Origin: Pycnopodia helianthoides
Taxonomy: Eukaryota > Echinodermata > Asteroidea > Forcipulatida > Asteriidae
Reading direction: 5' to 3'
Length of the DNA: 64,000 bases
NCBI GenBank assembly: GCA_032158295.1
Contig: CM063261.1
Location: forward strand, 868,001-932,000
Below, piece after piece: positions 22,846-33,727 of this stretch (positions are counted from its first letter, which is position 1; the number at the start of each line of letters is the position of its first letter). The notes beneath the pieces were generated by a model. That model was given only the letters and a program-made list of their open reading frames with translations, ran no database searches and had not been told where the DNA came from. Position numbers and translations under genes: made by a program.

Positions 22846-24129
22846 AAATCCAGGCCCGTAACAGGAATTATTTGGCGGGGGGGGGGTGCAAATATGAAAG
22901 AAAAAGTACATCGGCGCGTTAGCACCGCCCATCGCGCAGCGACGCAGGGCAGTCTGGGGGTGATTTGCCCCGTTGGGCATTTTTTGATTTAAGACCTAAT
23001 TTAGCCATCTGGTGCACCATTTTAGCTATGATATTGGTTAATATATCTGCAAACAAAAAATGGGGGCGGACTTTTTTTTGGGGGGGGGGGTTGGGGGGCG
23101 TCCTGTGTTCAGTTTCAAAACGTTCATGAGCCATGTAAAAACAATTTTGCACTTATTGTGAGCATTGTCAGTGGCATATTGTGCGAAAGTTGTTGTTTGA
23201 TGTACGTCCTTTGTTTTAAAATAGCGTAGCGTCCTCTGTCAAAAATTGTTCAGAGAAAAAAATTATAAAAATAATTATTTCGGCGTAAATACATCTCAGG
23301 ATGATTATCAATGATACCAAGTTTATAAAAAGATAAAATTAAATTGGTTATCAGATTGCTTCCAACACTGCTGTATTAAGACATTAAGTAAACCACGCAC
23401 ACGACTAATCCCAAGGGATAATCTTCCCTAATCCATTTACTTTGCTTGGAATGCCAGATAACACATTGTGTATTGAGCGATACAATTGTGTGTGATCCAA
23501 ACCTTTAAAGTGGCAGTTACCTCCTACCACGTTGACGCCTCCCCTCCCCAAGCCCCTGCATCACCCACAGACCTACTCTCACCCCATAACCTCGTACCCA
23601 ACTTAAAGAACGTGACTGCAAGTGATCTTGAAGACTTCATCGGTGCGTCTTGATCCCACTATTAAAGCTTACGTTCTATAGCAACAAGGCCATCAAATGC
23701 AAATGATTAAGAATTAATTTTTTTAAAGTAGTCGTTCATAGCTGAAATATTCAGTGCCCCTTTTCCCCTTCTATAATGTCGTTATCCCCCTCTAGCTCTT
23801 CAAGCCATGCACCCCCCCCCCCTTCACCCAAATCCCAACAGCAAACATAGACCAATGAGACGGGTGTGTAATAATTTCAAACAGGTCATTTGCACATCTT
23901 GGAAAAGGGGCCCTGCACTTGTGAGCAAATATGACCTCTTTAAAAAGGTCTTGGAAAGTTGGAAGTCCACAAACACAGGTTGGTACAGTATTACACTATA
24001 CATTACAACAGTCTCTAGTAAAATAAATGACCCTCACATTTTTTTAGTACGGAAATACGGTTCCTACAAAATACTCATGAGCAAGGTGCAAAAGAGTAAA
24101 GTTACCAAGGCGTAAGACTAATTACAGTG

Positions 24130-24240
24130 TTGCAGTTCAGCACTTTTCAGTCGAGTACCTAGTACACACGAGTACTACTATAGGGTGGCCAAGTATAGTA
24201 CTGAGTACGAGAACCGGTACTACAATTATGTTACTGTTAG
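24130..24240 (+). repeat. Dispersed repeat with GAGTACC/GTACTC motifs
   Basis: Contains agcacttttcagtcgagtac and several gagtac motifs. The reverse-complement version occurs at about 38030-38175 (tactcgactgaaaagcactt). Confidence 0.5.
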
Positions 24241-24349
24241 TTAATTATTACTTCCAATAAAAAATAAAAAAATAAAATAAAAAAAATAAAATAAAAAAAA
24301 CTTTAAAAAAACTAACGCCTTAAAGAGGGGTTTCAAGGTTAAAGGCCCG

Positions 24350-24680
24350 GTACACTATTGGTAAGATCGAAAAACACAATGTTCACAGATTCACACATAA
24401 CTTACATGATTTAAAGTAAGTAATGGTAGAAAGGGTTCCTTAAAATATTTCTGCCTAAAATGCCATCGTTTCTGAGAAACGAGTAAAACAATAGTAATTA
24501 TCGCGCGCGATAATTTGAAAAAACAGAAAACACATAAGATGTCTTTTCACTATTTTCTCGTGACCTCGATGACCAATTGAGCTCAAACTTTCACAGGTTT
24601 GTTTGTTCATGCATATGTTTAATCACACAAAATGTGGACACTGATTTTGAGCTGTTACCAAAAGTGTACAATACCTTTAA
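24350..24680. mobile_element. MITE-like element related to 22498-22766
   Basis: Shares an interior with the 22498 element (ccttaaaatatttctgcctaaaatgccat against cttgaaatatttctgtctgaaatgccat). Its ends are ttaaaggcccggtacactattggta and ttaccaaaagtgtacaataccttta, imperfect inverted repeats. A more decayed relative lies at about 36720-37070. Confidence 0.6.
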
Positions 24681-25514
24681 AGTTAGTTTGGTTATGCACT
24701 CCGATAGATAGAGTCCTCATGAAAGTCCCTTAACCTCACCGTTACAATGGTGCAAAAGCTCTTCACGTAAAATTTGATCACCGGTAACGATCTCTCAATT
24801 TTTGACTTTGACTCCCTGTCAAATCAGTCATTGCAACTATTGAGTAATAGTTGAACTTTGAAAGTTTGAGTTTTGGTTTGTGACGTCCGTCACTTTGCAT
24901 CAATGTTGAAGGTTATGTCCACCACAGACGACGGCGTATTTGCACAGACACAATGCCCGTGGATAACACCCATTGTGCCTTATAACCGTTAAATCAGTGA
25001 TTTGAACGAGTTGAAGTGTTTGCGTTCGATTTTTCATATTTTTTTCATGGCCATTGTGAAATACGACCGCAATTGCAGGGTGCTCGATATGTGCCATGGT
25101 GTCTACCATTGAGGTTTATTGTGTCGAATTAGTTGTGTTCTGGCATGGAGAAAGGGTTATGGGAATAACAATAATTTTTTTGAGGATTTTAGTATGTAAT
25201 TAGTTTTTTAAGGTGCTACCACTACCCTCCTTCTTTTAAACAATGTAATAATTATCATGTGCAGACGTAATAAATAGTTGAGTCTATATACACGGCTTGC
25301 AGCATTGTGACGTCATGCATTACGTGTCTTGTTGAACTGTTACGAGTGAGGGGGCAACTTGCAAATCTCAAACGTGTGGGATCAAACTTTGTTCAAAGAC
25401 CAAGGGTTGTTGAGACAAAATTAATGCAAAGCCGCGTAGGCCCCCTACCTTCGGAATGTGCATTACTCATAACCTTTCGTTGTTTATTGCTCAATCAATG
25501 GGTATAAAATTGTA

Positions 25515-25830
25515 TTAAGTGGTGCTTGAAGCTTTGCATTTTGTTGAAATAGGAATTAACTATAAATAAATAGTAAACTTGCGGGTACAACCATGTATTA
25601 AAGGCAAAGTAGACCTTTGGTTTGGGGGACCGTTTGAATTGAAATTTTTCTCAAAATGCTCTATACTATCGAAAGTTGCTGTACCTTTAACCAGGTCAGT
25701 TTTTATTGCCATTAATTTTTGGAGTGATTACCAATCGTGTACCTTCCCTTCAAATGTCTTTAGTCACTCCCACAAGAGATATGGTTGTACCCGCAAGGTT
25801 ACTATTTATTTATAGTTACTTCTTTATTAA
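25515..25830. mobile_element. Foldback repeat with GGTTGTACCCGCAAG arms
   Basis: Left arm (aaacttgcgggtacaaccat, near 25573) is mirrored on the right by atggttgtacccgcaagg and tatttatttatagttact (25780-25820). The arms enclose about 190 bp of non-coding sequence. Confidence 0.5.
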
Positions 25831-26589
25831 ATTAAATTGTTTGCACTCGCCCTGTCGTTGTATAGCTTTATGGCTTTGTCATATAGATCAATAGTTTCCC
25901 CACCAAATGGTTTTCCACACAAGTCTCCAACGAATGAAAGACTGAAATGCTTTACAATGTAATTTATTGATAGCGCCATTATTTTGACCTAACACGTACT
26001 ATACTGCGTGATCACGAGCTGCCTTGCTTGGTGGCCTGATCGTGTGTCACACCATGGGGTTGATAATGCAAGATTTCAACATGTGCCAATGTGGGTTTTT
26101 TTTTGTCTCGTAAAGAAGATTCATTCAACCTTCGCGTTGGAGGCGCAGCTGCATTGTCCAATCAGAGCCGATAATCCCCGCCTGACTGCTTAAGCGCCAA
26201 TCGCAAACCGCCATGCAAATCAATCGGGCTGTTCTTTTAATCACACTCCCTCCCTTGCTTCCCCCTGGCGGCTATGCGAAATATGTGTACTGATCAGCTT
26301 GCATAGCGGTTGAATTAGAAATTCAGACCACAGGGTGTAACAGTCGATGACCTGACAATAGTCTCCTGCAAGTATAATTCACTAACTGTTGGGTATGGCC
26401 ATGTATACGTATATACGTACATACTGCATGTACCGTATGTGTTATACATGTAATGTATGTACTGTCAACTTATGAGGACGGGCCCTTCGTGGAACAGAAT
26501 CACTTATAATTCCTGAACTTAAACTGTGGAAACAACTGTTTTCCAATAACCATTTTCGTTATCACCGAGACCACCAGAACGACTATACC

Positions 26590-27462
26590 ATGGAAGAAAT
26601 GCAAGTCAATTCCTCTCTCAAACCCTTCGAACCAGCATTTATGTTCGAGTTTGAGAGGAAATTCCAACCGGAGCCCAACCTGCGGTGGTTCTACAACAAC
26701 TGGCACCTGTCTGTTGTACTGAGCGTACTGTACGTTGTGCTAGTCTTCACCGGCCGGCGTTTTATGGTGTCTAGACAACCGTTCGATCTGCGTATTCCTC
26801 TTGCAGTATGGTCTGCTGCACTCGCCGCTTTCAGCTGGATTGGCATGATCCGATTCGCAACCGGGACCTTCGATGTTCTCCGGACCCACGGCTTGGATGC
26901 GACTATCTGCAACCCGGTCCTCTTCAAGGGGATGGCCGGATTCTGGTTGTGGGTGTTCACCCTCAGTAAGGTTCCCGAACTCATCGACACGGCGTTCATC
27001 GTGCTCCGCAAACAGAACTTGATCTTCCTTCACTGGTACCACCACATCACAGTCCTCATGTACGCGTGGTACTCCTACCCGCAAACCGTCGCTCTGGCCG
27101 GCTCCTTCTGTCTCATGAACTTCACGGTTCACTCCCTCATGTACTCGTACTATGCCATCAAGGCCTCTCGGTTGCTACGCATCCCCAGCTGGGTTGGCAT
27201 GGTGATCACGACGTTACAGATCACCCAGATGCTCGTGGGATGCGTTGTCAACGGTTACGCGTTCTGGAAAATTAAAAATGGCGGATATTGTGCAACAAAC
27301 GACCAGAATATGACCGTGTCTTCTCTTATGTACTTCAGCTACTTGATGCTCTTTCTCAATTTCTTCATCGGCAGATACGTCTCCAAGCCAAGTGGTGGTG
27401 GAAAAAGGAAAGATCGGAATGAAAACGGGGGCAGCAGCTTGGAACAAAAGAAGGGACTGTAA
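26590..27462 (+). CDS. ELOVL6: Very-long-chain fatty-acid elongase, ELOVL3/6 type, copy B (single exon)
   Basis: A 290-residue ELOVL3/6-type 3-ketoacyl-CoA synthase, multi-pass in the ER. It matches copy A nearly throughout: RWFYNNW near the N-terminus, LSKVPELIDTAFIVLRKQ, box HWYHH at residues 148-152, MNFTVHSLMYSYYAIKAS, LQITQMLVGCVVNGYAF and the C-terminal multi-pass region. The N-terminus is about 13 residues shorter than copy A. The C-terminus is Gly- and Lys-rich (SGGGKRKDRN), ending EQKKGL, a possible ER-retention signal. The ATG context (accATGG) is strong. There are no introns in the coding sequence, and a clean AATAAA at 27680-27685 gives a short 3' UTR. It shows no damage and is probably functional. 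Substrate preference is not visible. Confidence 0.93.
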   Translation: MEEMQVNSSLKPFEPAFMFEFERKFQPEPNLRWFYNNWHLSVVLSVLYVVLVFTGRRFMVSRQPFDLRIPLAVWSAALAAFSWIGMIRFATGTFDVLRTHGLDATICNPVLFKGMAGFWLWVFTLSKVPELIDTAFIVLRKQNLIFLHWYHHITVLMYAWYSYPQTVALAGSFCLMNFTVHSLMYSYYAIKASRLLRIPSWVGMVITTLQITQMLVGCVVNGYAFWKIKNGGYCATNDQNMTVSSLMYFSYLMLFLNFFIGRYVSKPSGGGKRKDRNENGGSSLEQKKGL

Positions 27463-27760
27463 ACATTTGCGACAACGGAAATTTCATATAAATAAGTACC
27501 TTTCAGTTAATTATAATATTATAAACCAGAGATGCTTTCATTCATGTGGTTGAAAGAAAATGATATAATAATGGAAATCAACTATATTAACAGTAAACTA
27601 ATTGTGGTACAACTATGTGTAAATTTCTAATGATTGTTAGGCACTGAAAGAAGCCGTTGTTGTAGTATTAAAATTTCAAAATAAACATAAAGACGATTTA
27701 TTCTGACGGTGTGGCTGTTTTAAGAGAATATTTCAAAGCTATCGCAATATTAAGTGTAAA

Positions 27761-27948
27761 CAGTGCCCAATTTCATTGAGCTGCTTTAGCCCAAAAAGTA
27801 GCTGAGCACAACAAAATCCTGCTTACCAGAATAAGGTTGCCAACCAAACTACCATGTTACATGTAACTGGATCCTACTTATTTTTCCTTGGCATAAAAAT
27901 GTTGAGAAACATATTCTGCTTAAGCAACTCTATTAAATTGGGCCCTGG
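27761..27948. mobile_element. Palindromic MITE (GGGCCCAATTTCATAGAGCT family), copy 1
   Basis: Begins cagtgcccaatttcattgagctgctt and ends gcttaagcaactctattaaattgggccctgg, so the ends are inverted repeats of roughly 30 bp. The interior has ctgcttaccagaataaggtt and aactaccatgttacatgtaac, shared with the copies at 35799, 45409, 48127 and 62088. Confidence 0.7.
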
Positions 27949-28269
27949 TTCAATAGCCAATTGTACATTGATGTAGTTCGTGGAAGTAATTGTTGCTAAG
28001 TTGTGGTTACATTTACATATTTAATACGAAAAACAAACGGAACTGATTACTGTGGCCTTCACGAACATAAGCTTTGATACTGAACCCGGGGGGGGGGCTT
28101 TCCAAACCTCGGATTAGGCTCCGTCCATCTCTGGCTAACGGACTCCATTTGAGATTTGGTAAAAGCGTCCAAAAGTACACACTGCCCCCAAATTAAAGAC
28201 GGAGCCCAGATCCTAAGCCTAGGTTTGGAAAAGGCTCCCACTAAAATTGAAAAAGAGATATTCATTAAG

Positions 28270-28450
28270 TTAATAGACTTTACGCACATGACGTCATTCG
28301 AGTAGGGCTCCCTCAGCTAGAGGTCAAAAGAACGTTGCTCATTGGCCCATCCTATGTGCACCGCGCGTGCATGATGCGTGTTTTCCAGTGTTGCGTCATT
28401 ATTTTTACAAAAGGTGCTGTCGTGATGACGTCATTTCATAAGGTCTGTAG
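28270..28450. mobile_element. Decayed MITE with ATAAGGTCTGTAG-type ends
   Basis: Contains aatagactttacgcacatgacgtcat at one side and atgacgtcatttcataaggtctgtag at the other, with ttgctcattggcccatcctatgtgc between. Similar pieces occur at 39500-39610 and 44935-45030, and weaker ones at 40290-40400 and 49500-49635. Confidence 0.5.
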
Positions 28451-29002
28451 TCATATAAACTAAATCGACTTTACATTCGACCAATTCTGTATACTGTCTC
28501 GTTTGAGACTGTTTTGATTTGAATAACCTCAAATGTATTACCCAGAATATATTAATTTTCATTTTGGTAAAACTTTGAATAATTGATATATACTAATAAT
28601 CAAAACATAATTTGAAATACGTAATTAATTTATTTGTGGTTTTTTCGTATAATTGTTACGTCTTTGATACTGTAATAAAAATATATCATCTAAATGTACT
28701 TTTAAACAATTATTAGACGCACCAATCCTCCTCCCCCCCCCCCACCCCGCATACACACACCCTTTCATTGGCACACCTCAAATGGGTGACACAATCACAT
28801 AAAGTCAGTCATAATATCTATTTTTGTTCAAAAGGTTGAAGAGTATTTATAAATGTTATTTTTTTTTCATTTAGCATCGTTTGATATGATGACCTTTGTG
28901 AGGTGCACAGCAATTTTCTTTTCAAAGTGACCGAGATACTCTTGGAGCGCCCTCTATAGGCGGACTGATTGAACCCGGGTGCTCATTGCTGTAACGATAA
29001 TT

Positions 29003-29206
29003 CGCTCGTCCCCAACGCCTTGCCTTAAAACCAAAGGCGCTGGGATGGGCAAACGTATCAAGCACGCTCATTGGTTAATGCTCAGTCCCATCATGCATCA
29101 ACACTCACACTGCAAGCACTGCACGCATGACGTACTTTCTGAACAAGAATCTGTGCAAGCTGATTAGCCCATCCCAGCGGTCCTGGATAGGCCGCTGGGG
29201 CCAAGC
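29003..29206. mobile_element. MITE, about 205 bp, copy 2 of the pair with 8806-9013
   Basis: Reverse-complement orientation relative to copy 1 and nearly identical over most of its length (for example gcacgctcattggttaatgc, cttaaaaccaaaggcgctgg). Flanks TAACGATAA and TAATGATAA look like a 9-bp target duplication with one change. Confidence 0.75.
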
Positions 29207-29795
29207 GAATAATGATAACACACCACACCATAAAATAGAATAGACTTGTGTGAGTCATTTTCAACATAAACAGACGATACAGATAATACTATTAATAGTA
29301 ATGGCACATTTAAACAAACAAATTGCATCGCAACTGAACTACAACAGTTTCACATTTTATAAAGTAAAATGACCGGACTCGCTGCAAGCATTGTACTGAC
29401 TCAATTCGCCTGACGTCATCATCACAATGATGTCAAATTGAAGGTCTTGGCTATGGATCGTAGAAAAATGTTCCAATATTGTGCCCTCTGAAGCCCTCTA
29501 AAAGTGGCCCTATTTTGCTGAGTGTTGGGTCATTATTTCCAAATGGAGTCTGTCCAGTTTACTCGTTCAGGGGTGGTATTATTTTGGATAAACCTAGCTC
29601 AAAATCTCATATTTTTTGCATATTTAGCATGTAACATTGGTTGCTATTGGAAGCTTATTTGGTGTGGTATGCACCTTAAAGACTACCAAGATGTTCGTTT
29701 AGGCCGAGCGCCTTCAGTTGACTTCAAAAACCTATAGACGGAGGGCGATCCTGCCAAAAGATGCTGCTACCGAGTTAGCGACAATAGAGAGATCA

Positions 29796-30224
29796 TGTGT
29801 CACCCCAACTTCAGAATCGTCCCAACTATAGTTCGGACCGATCCCAACATAGGCCCTTTTCGAATCCACGGCTTCGGCTCCGGATTGGGCTTCGGGCCCA
29901 GTTTTCTTGTCTGAAACCCGACCGCAAAGCTAAAAGCTAAGTTAAAATAATTGAGGGAGCCTAGCTAGCCTGAGCCGATTTTGGAGCCGAAGCCGTGAAT
30001 TCGAAAAGGGCCCAAGTGACCATGGTTGGGACGGACTACTATAGCTGGGATTCAAAGATCTTTCCCCAAACAGGGAACCAGCGAGTGTTATATATTACAT
30101 TGGATGGTCGAAACTAGAATTGCTGGAGTCACTATCACCCTCTATGTTCAACATCAGGCAATCCGAGATGAGTAGGCCAAACTAAAACTCATAGTTGGGC
30201 CGATCCTAAAGTTGGGGCGAAACG
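29796..30224. mobile_element. MITE with CCCCAACTTNAGAATCG ends, carrying a nested MITE
   Basis: Left end ccccaacttcagaatcgtcc is mirrored by gatcctaaagttggggcg near 30205-30222, and inner catagttgggcc / aactatagttcgg motifs repeat the pattern. A different MITE interrupts it at 29852-30015. A short related piece lies at 43660-43705. Confidence 0.55.
29852..30015. mobile_element. Inner nested MITE with 30-bp inverted ends
   Basis: Left end ggcccttttcgaatccacgg then cttcggctcc; right end ggagccgaagccgtgaattc then gaaaagggcc. These are inverted repeats of about 30 bp with one mismatch. The interior is GC-richer than its surroundings and non-coding. Confidence 0.75.
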
Positions 30225-31377
30225 TGGCCACTGGATTTGATGATTATGTTCAGTTCACATGTATGGTATTGGAAGCTAGGTCATAGATCTTAATTTACTG
30301 TTCCCAAACCAAATGACCTGTACAATCCTTGTTACTATATCTGAACTCCCTCATTACGGGGGGGGGGGGCACACTAATGTGCGCCCGTTACAAACGTTTG
30401 CCCGTCACTTTTTAAAGCTGCGTCCGACCACAGTTTTTCCCCCAAATTATTAAAGTCTAGGGTTATATTATAAAAATCAAACAATTTTTACCTGTGATCA
30501 GCTGTTTCCATGGTAACCGTCTGGGTTAACATGCCAGTTTCCAACTTTTCAGGAAGGATCATCGTCCAAGGAGGCTTCATTATTGGCACCAAAAGCTGGC
30601 GGTAATATCTATTTCCAAGTGGGAAACCAAAACAAAAACACGATTATAGTTATAGTGTAAATCAATTACTATAGCGCCCCTAACGGTGACCTCAGTAATA
30701 AAATATTGTATCATGTTTTGGATTATGTCAAAGTAAACAAGATGCAAAGGGTCACAGCGTTTGGGCAACCAAATTACGGAAATTATAGAAAACTACAATT
30801 TTTGACCCCAAAAAACTACACCAAATGCCCACTAGCTGCAAATATATATTTCCCTCATTACGTCATCATAGTTTTTTTCGTCATTATGTAGAACTTTTTC
30901 ATAAGAATCGGTCAATAACTTTGAAAAATATGGACACTGTCACGGTGTATACTATGAGTGCCAGTACTTACCAAAGTTCTTGACCGATTGTTATGTGCCC
31001 CCTGCACCCGGGTCCCCATAAGTCCAGCAAAAACCTCCCCGGTACTGATAGGGTTAAACGCTTGCTGACAATTTCCTGACGACCAACACACAACCGCGCT
31101 CAACAGTGCATACAATTAGCATTTAATTAAAAACGAGTTTTTTGTGTGGGTTTATTATTGTGCAGTTTCGCTAGACATTATACCCTTACATTTTCACTTT
31201 ATAGTGTTTGCCTGCGTGTCGCCATTCAAACAAAAAATAAACAAGTATTCAAATAATTTTGGTATTCAGACGTAAAATTTGTATATATTTATTTATTTAT
31301 TACCTTGTTTTGCTTGATGGCGTTTATTGTGTGGAATGGGGTATGGTCGGGAGGCGATTTTTTTTTCCTGCAGCATA

Positions 31378-31462
31378 CTTCGTCAATACAGTCAACAGTT
31401 AAGAGATAGGTTGTTCTTCCCTATTCCTTAACTGTTGACTCCATAGCCGACGTGTGCTGCAG
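31378..31462. repeat. Imperfect long hairpin, about 43-bp arms, 5- to 10-nt loop
   Basis: Left arm starts ctgcagcatacttcgtc and right arm ends tgtgctgcag. Between them GTCAACAGTTAAG and CTTAACTGTTGAC pair perfectly. About 35 of 43 arm positions match by eye. The size and shape fit a pre-miRNA-like stem or a small MITE relic. Confidence 0.6.
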
Positions 31463-31599
31463 AAATAAATTTGCGGTCGGGAGGGAGTTCTTTCTGGTAT
31501 GCTTGTAGTAGGCTACGTTTCTGACCTTAACTGAACAAAGCAACTAGTGGGACTGGGTGCACAAACGGGTTCTCATAAACCAGAGAAATGCACAAGGTA

Positions 31600-31690
31600 T
31601 ATTTGGGATCAGGTTGGCTCAGCGGTTTCTTTCCCTCGCCTGTCACCTCTGTGGGCCTGCGGTTCGAATCCCACATCAATAATAGCTATC
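31600..31690 (+). mobile_element. tRNA-like SINE head
   Basis: Contains an A-box-like ggttggctcagcggttt and B-box-like gcggttcgaatcccac, with a 35-40 bp spacing typical of Pol III promoters. No cloverleaf 3' end or CCA-side pairing was evident, so I do not call a tRNA gene. Confidence 0.45.
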
Positions 31691-31739
31691 ACGACTTTCA
31701 TATATCATAATTAGGACGTAGTACACGTCCTAATTATGA

Positions 31740-32105
31740 ATTATTTAATTATGAATATGAATAATGAGTATTAATTTGAGCTATTATATCTCACAAATAT
31801 GACTTGTATGAAAATTGTCACGAACATAACTTCATTGGCACAATGACAGTGACTTATGCTAATTCATAAATAAGAGATACGTAATAGTTATAATTTATGT
31901 TTATTCATAATTATGAGATTAAGTCATGGCTCTAACTAAATGCCAGTATGAGACATTAAGTCATAATTGATGCTAATTTATACAGTTATGAGATGGTAAG
32001 TCATGGTTATAATTTATGCTAATTCACAATATGAGATATTAAAGTCATAGTTATGATTTATGCTAATTCATAATTATGAGACAGAAGTCAAAGTTATGAC
32101 TTAAA
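31740..32105 (+). repeat. AT-rich tandem repeat, roughly 45-60 bp units
   Basis: Repeats of taagtcatggttataatttatgctaattcata-like units with variable spacing, about five copies. It is preceded at 31706-31738 by a perfect 14-bp inverted repeat (CATAATTAGGACGT, 5-nt loop). Confidence 0.65.
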
Positions 32106-32812
32106 ACTGTTGCTGTCTATTATTTTCTTACTTCCCTTTAACGCTTCCGTAGCGAGCACACCTACATTGTGTTTGCCGACAAAAATGTGGGACGAAACGG
32201 TGGTTAAATGTTTTTGTTTCCAAACAAAAACGAAAGGAAGTGTTTTAAAACGCACAATTGACCCAAAGGTCACACCGGGTCACGCTCACCCGGAAACTCA
32301 CGCCCACTGAGACCAAACGTATTTTTGTCCCGAGGGTGTCGTTCAAGGACTCCTATTTGTTTGTTTTGTGCTTACTTACTGGGCCGCATAGGAGTGGATA
32401 GTTAAAGGCTTGTAACAAGTCTATTGACTGGATTTATTTTCTACTGGTAAAGCAGATGGCGTGATTTGAAGGTAAGGTATTGTGTACACAGCGGCATGCG
32501 CGGGGAACACGCTCACTGGTCATGCAAAGGGAGGCGGCTTCTACGCTGTATAAATTAGAATTACTAATGAACCGCGTATGCTGACTATTCTGGCATGAAT
32601 AATGTACAGGTACATACCATGGTACATACCATCTGACGCACAGCTGCAGGGGACATTGTACATTACATGTACAAGCGCAGTCTATGCTAACTATCTCTCT
32701 GGGAAGGTCTGTAAGGTTGAACTCTCTTCACACACGTCACATGCGCTTCTCATGCTCATGAGGACAGGTCAATATTTTGAAGGCAGCTAGCTGAATTTCA
32801 CCGGCAGAGAAA

Positions 32813-33727
32813 ATGTCCGAGACACGGGGATTTCCACCGGTTACTCTCCCTCTGCAAGTGCCGTTGAACACGACCAAAGTACCCGTGGTGTACGCCTATG
32901 AGTTCGCTATCGAACGGAGGTTCGATCATGAGTGGGGAGTGGGCCTTTTCCAGCAGTATTGGTCAGTGGGAATTCCCCTCTGCAGTCTCTATGTTCTACT
33001 CATACTAGCGGGACAGCGGCTGATGCGTGACCGGCCGCCCTTCGATCTCCGCCGGGCCCTTACGGCGTGGTCCGTCGGGCTAGCCATCTTCAGCTGGGTC
33101 GGACTGTTCCGTGGTTGGGAGGAGAGCTACTACATGGCCACTACCTACGGCTTCAAATCTATAGCGTGTGATTCAGTTGGCTTCATCGGGGCGAGTGGTC
33201 TCTGGGCCTGGCTCTTCGCAGCGAGCAAACTGGTCGAGTTGGGCGATACCGCGTTCATCGTACTACGAAAGCAGAAGTTGATATTCCTCCACTGGTATCA
33301 CCATATCACTGTACTGTTGTACACATGGTACAGTTACGGCTGCTACACCTCGACAGGGCGGTGCTTTCTGGTCATGAATTACACCGTCCATGCTTTCATG
33401 TATACCTATTACGCACTGAAGGCGTCCCGTCTTGTCAGGATCCCACGTAAAGTGAACGTCTGCATAACCATCTTACAAATCATGCAAATGTTCATGGGTA
33501 TCACCATCAACCTATACGCTCACACCGTCCTCAAACGAGGGGAGCCCTGCGATGTCACCTGGCGTAACCTCGAGGTATCCTTTGTCATGTATCTAAGCTA
33601 TTTCATGCTCTTCGCGAACTATTTCTACAGGGCTTACTTCGCCAAGCAACCAGAGAAACTTGCTGACAAGTCGGACATGCAAGAGCCAAATGGTCAACTC
33701 AAAAACGAAGGAAAGAAGACGAACTAA
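32813..33727 (+). CDS. ELOVL6: Very-long-chain fatty-acid elongase, ELOVL3/6 type, copy C (single exon)
   Basis: A 304-residue ELOVL3/6-type elongase, multi-pass in the ER. Motifs: a first membrane helix (GIPLCSLYVLLILAG), FDLRRALTAWSVGLAIFSWVG, SKLVELGDTAFIVLRKQ, box HWYHH at residues 160-164, MNYTVHAFMYTYYALKAS, LQIMQMFMGITINLYA and a hydrophilic Lys-rich C-terminus ending GKKTN. The catalytic core is conserved. N- and C-terminal regions and the loop after HWYHH (YSYGCYTSTGRCF) differ clearly from A and B, so this looks like the oldest split of the three. There is no intron in the coding sequence. The ATG at 32813 follows an A-rich stretch (gagaaaATGT). No obvious AATAAA was seen close downstream. 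Confidence 0.93.
   Translation: MSETRGFPPVTLPLQVPLNTTKVPVVYAYEFAIERRFDHEWGVGLFQQYWSVGIPLCSLYVLLILAGQRLMRDRPPFDLRRALTAWSVGLAIFSWVGLFRGWEESYYMATTYGFKSIACDSVGFIGASGLWAWLFAASKLVELGDTAFIVLRKQKLIFLHWYHHITVLLYTWYSYGCYTSTGRCFLVMNYTVHAFMYTYYALKASRLVRIPRKVNVCITILQIMQMFMGITINLYAHTVLKRGEPCDVTWRNLEVSFVMYLSYFMLFANYFYRAYFAKQPEKLADKSDMQEPNGQLKNEGKKTN

Larger units (their letters stand above)
18185..26589. other. 8.4-kb intergenic region between elongase copies A and B
   Basis: No coding exon was recognised. It holds AT-rich unique sequence, a poly-C run near 18491, a tRNA-like SINE with an inverted-repeat head (19762), a half-site-rich repeat (21715), a MITE with TTAAAGGAACATTACAG ends (22498), a related element (24350) and a GGTTGTACCCGCAAG repeat pair (25515-25830). 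Confidence 0.55.
27463..32812. other. 5.3-kb intergenic region between elongase copies B and C
   Basis: No coding exon was recognised. It contains the copy-B 3' UTR, a palindromic MITE (27761), a decayed MITE (28270), the second copy of the 208-bp MITE (29003), a nested MITE pair (29796-30224), a poly-G run (30358), a long imperfect hairpin (31378), a tRNA-like SINE head (31600) and an AT-rich tandem repeat (31740-32105). Confidence 0.55.

Noticed and set aside
32602..32790. Upstream open frame before elongase copy C
   Set aside because: It ends before the elongase start, shows no conserved sequence, and the true start at 32813 fits the family.
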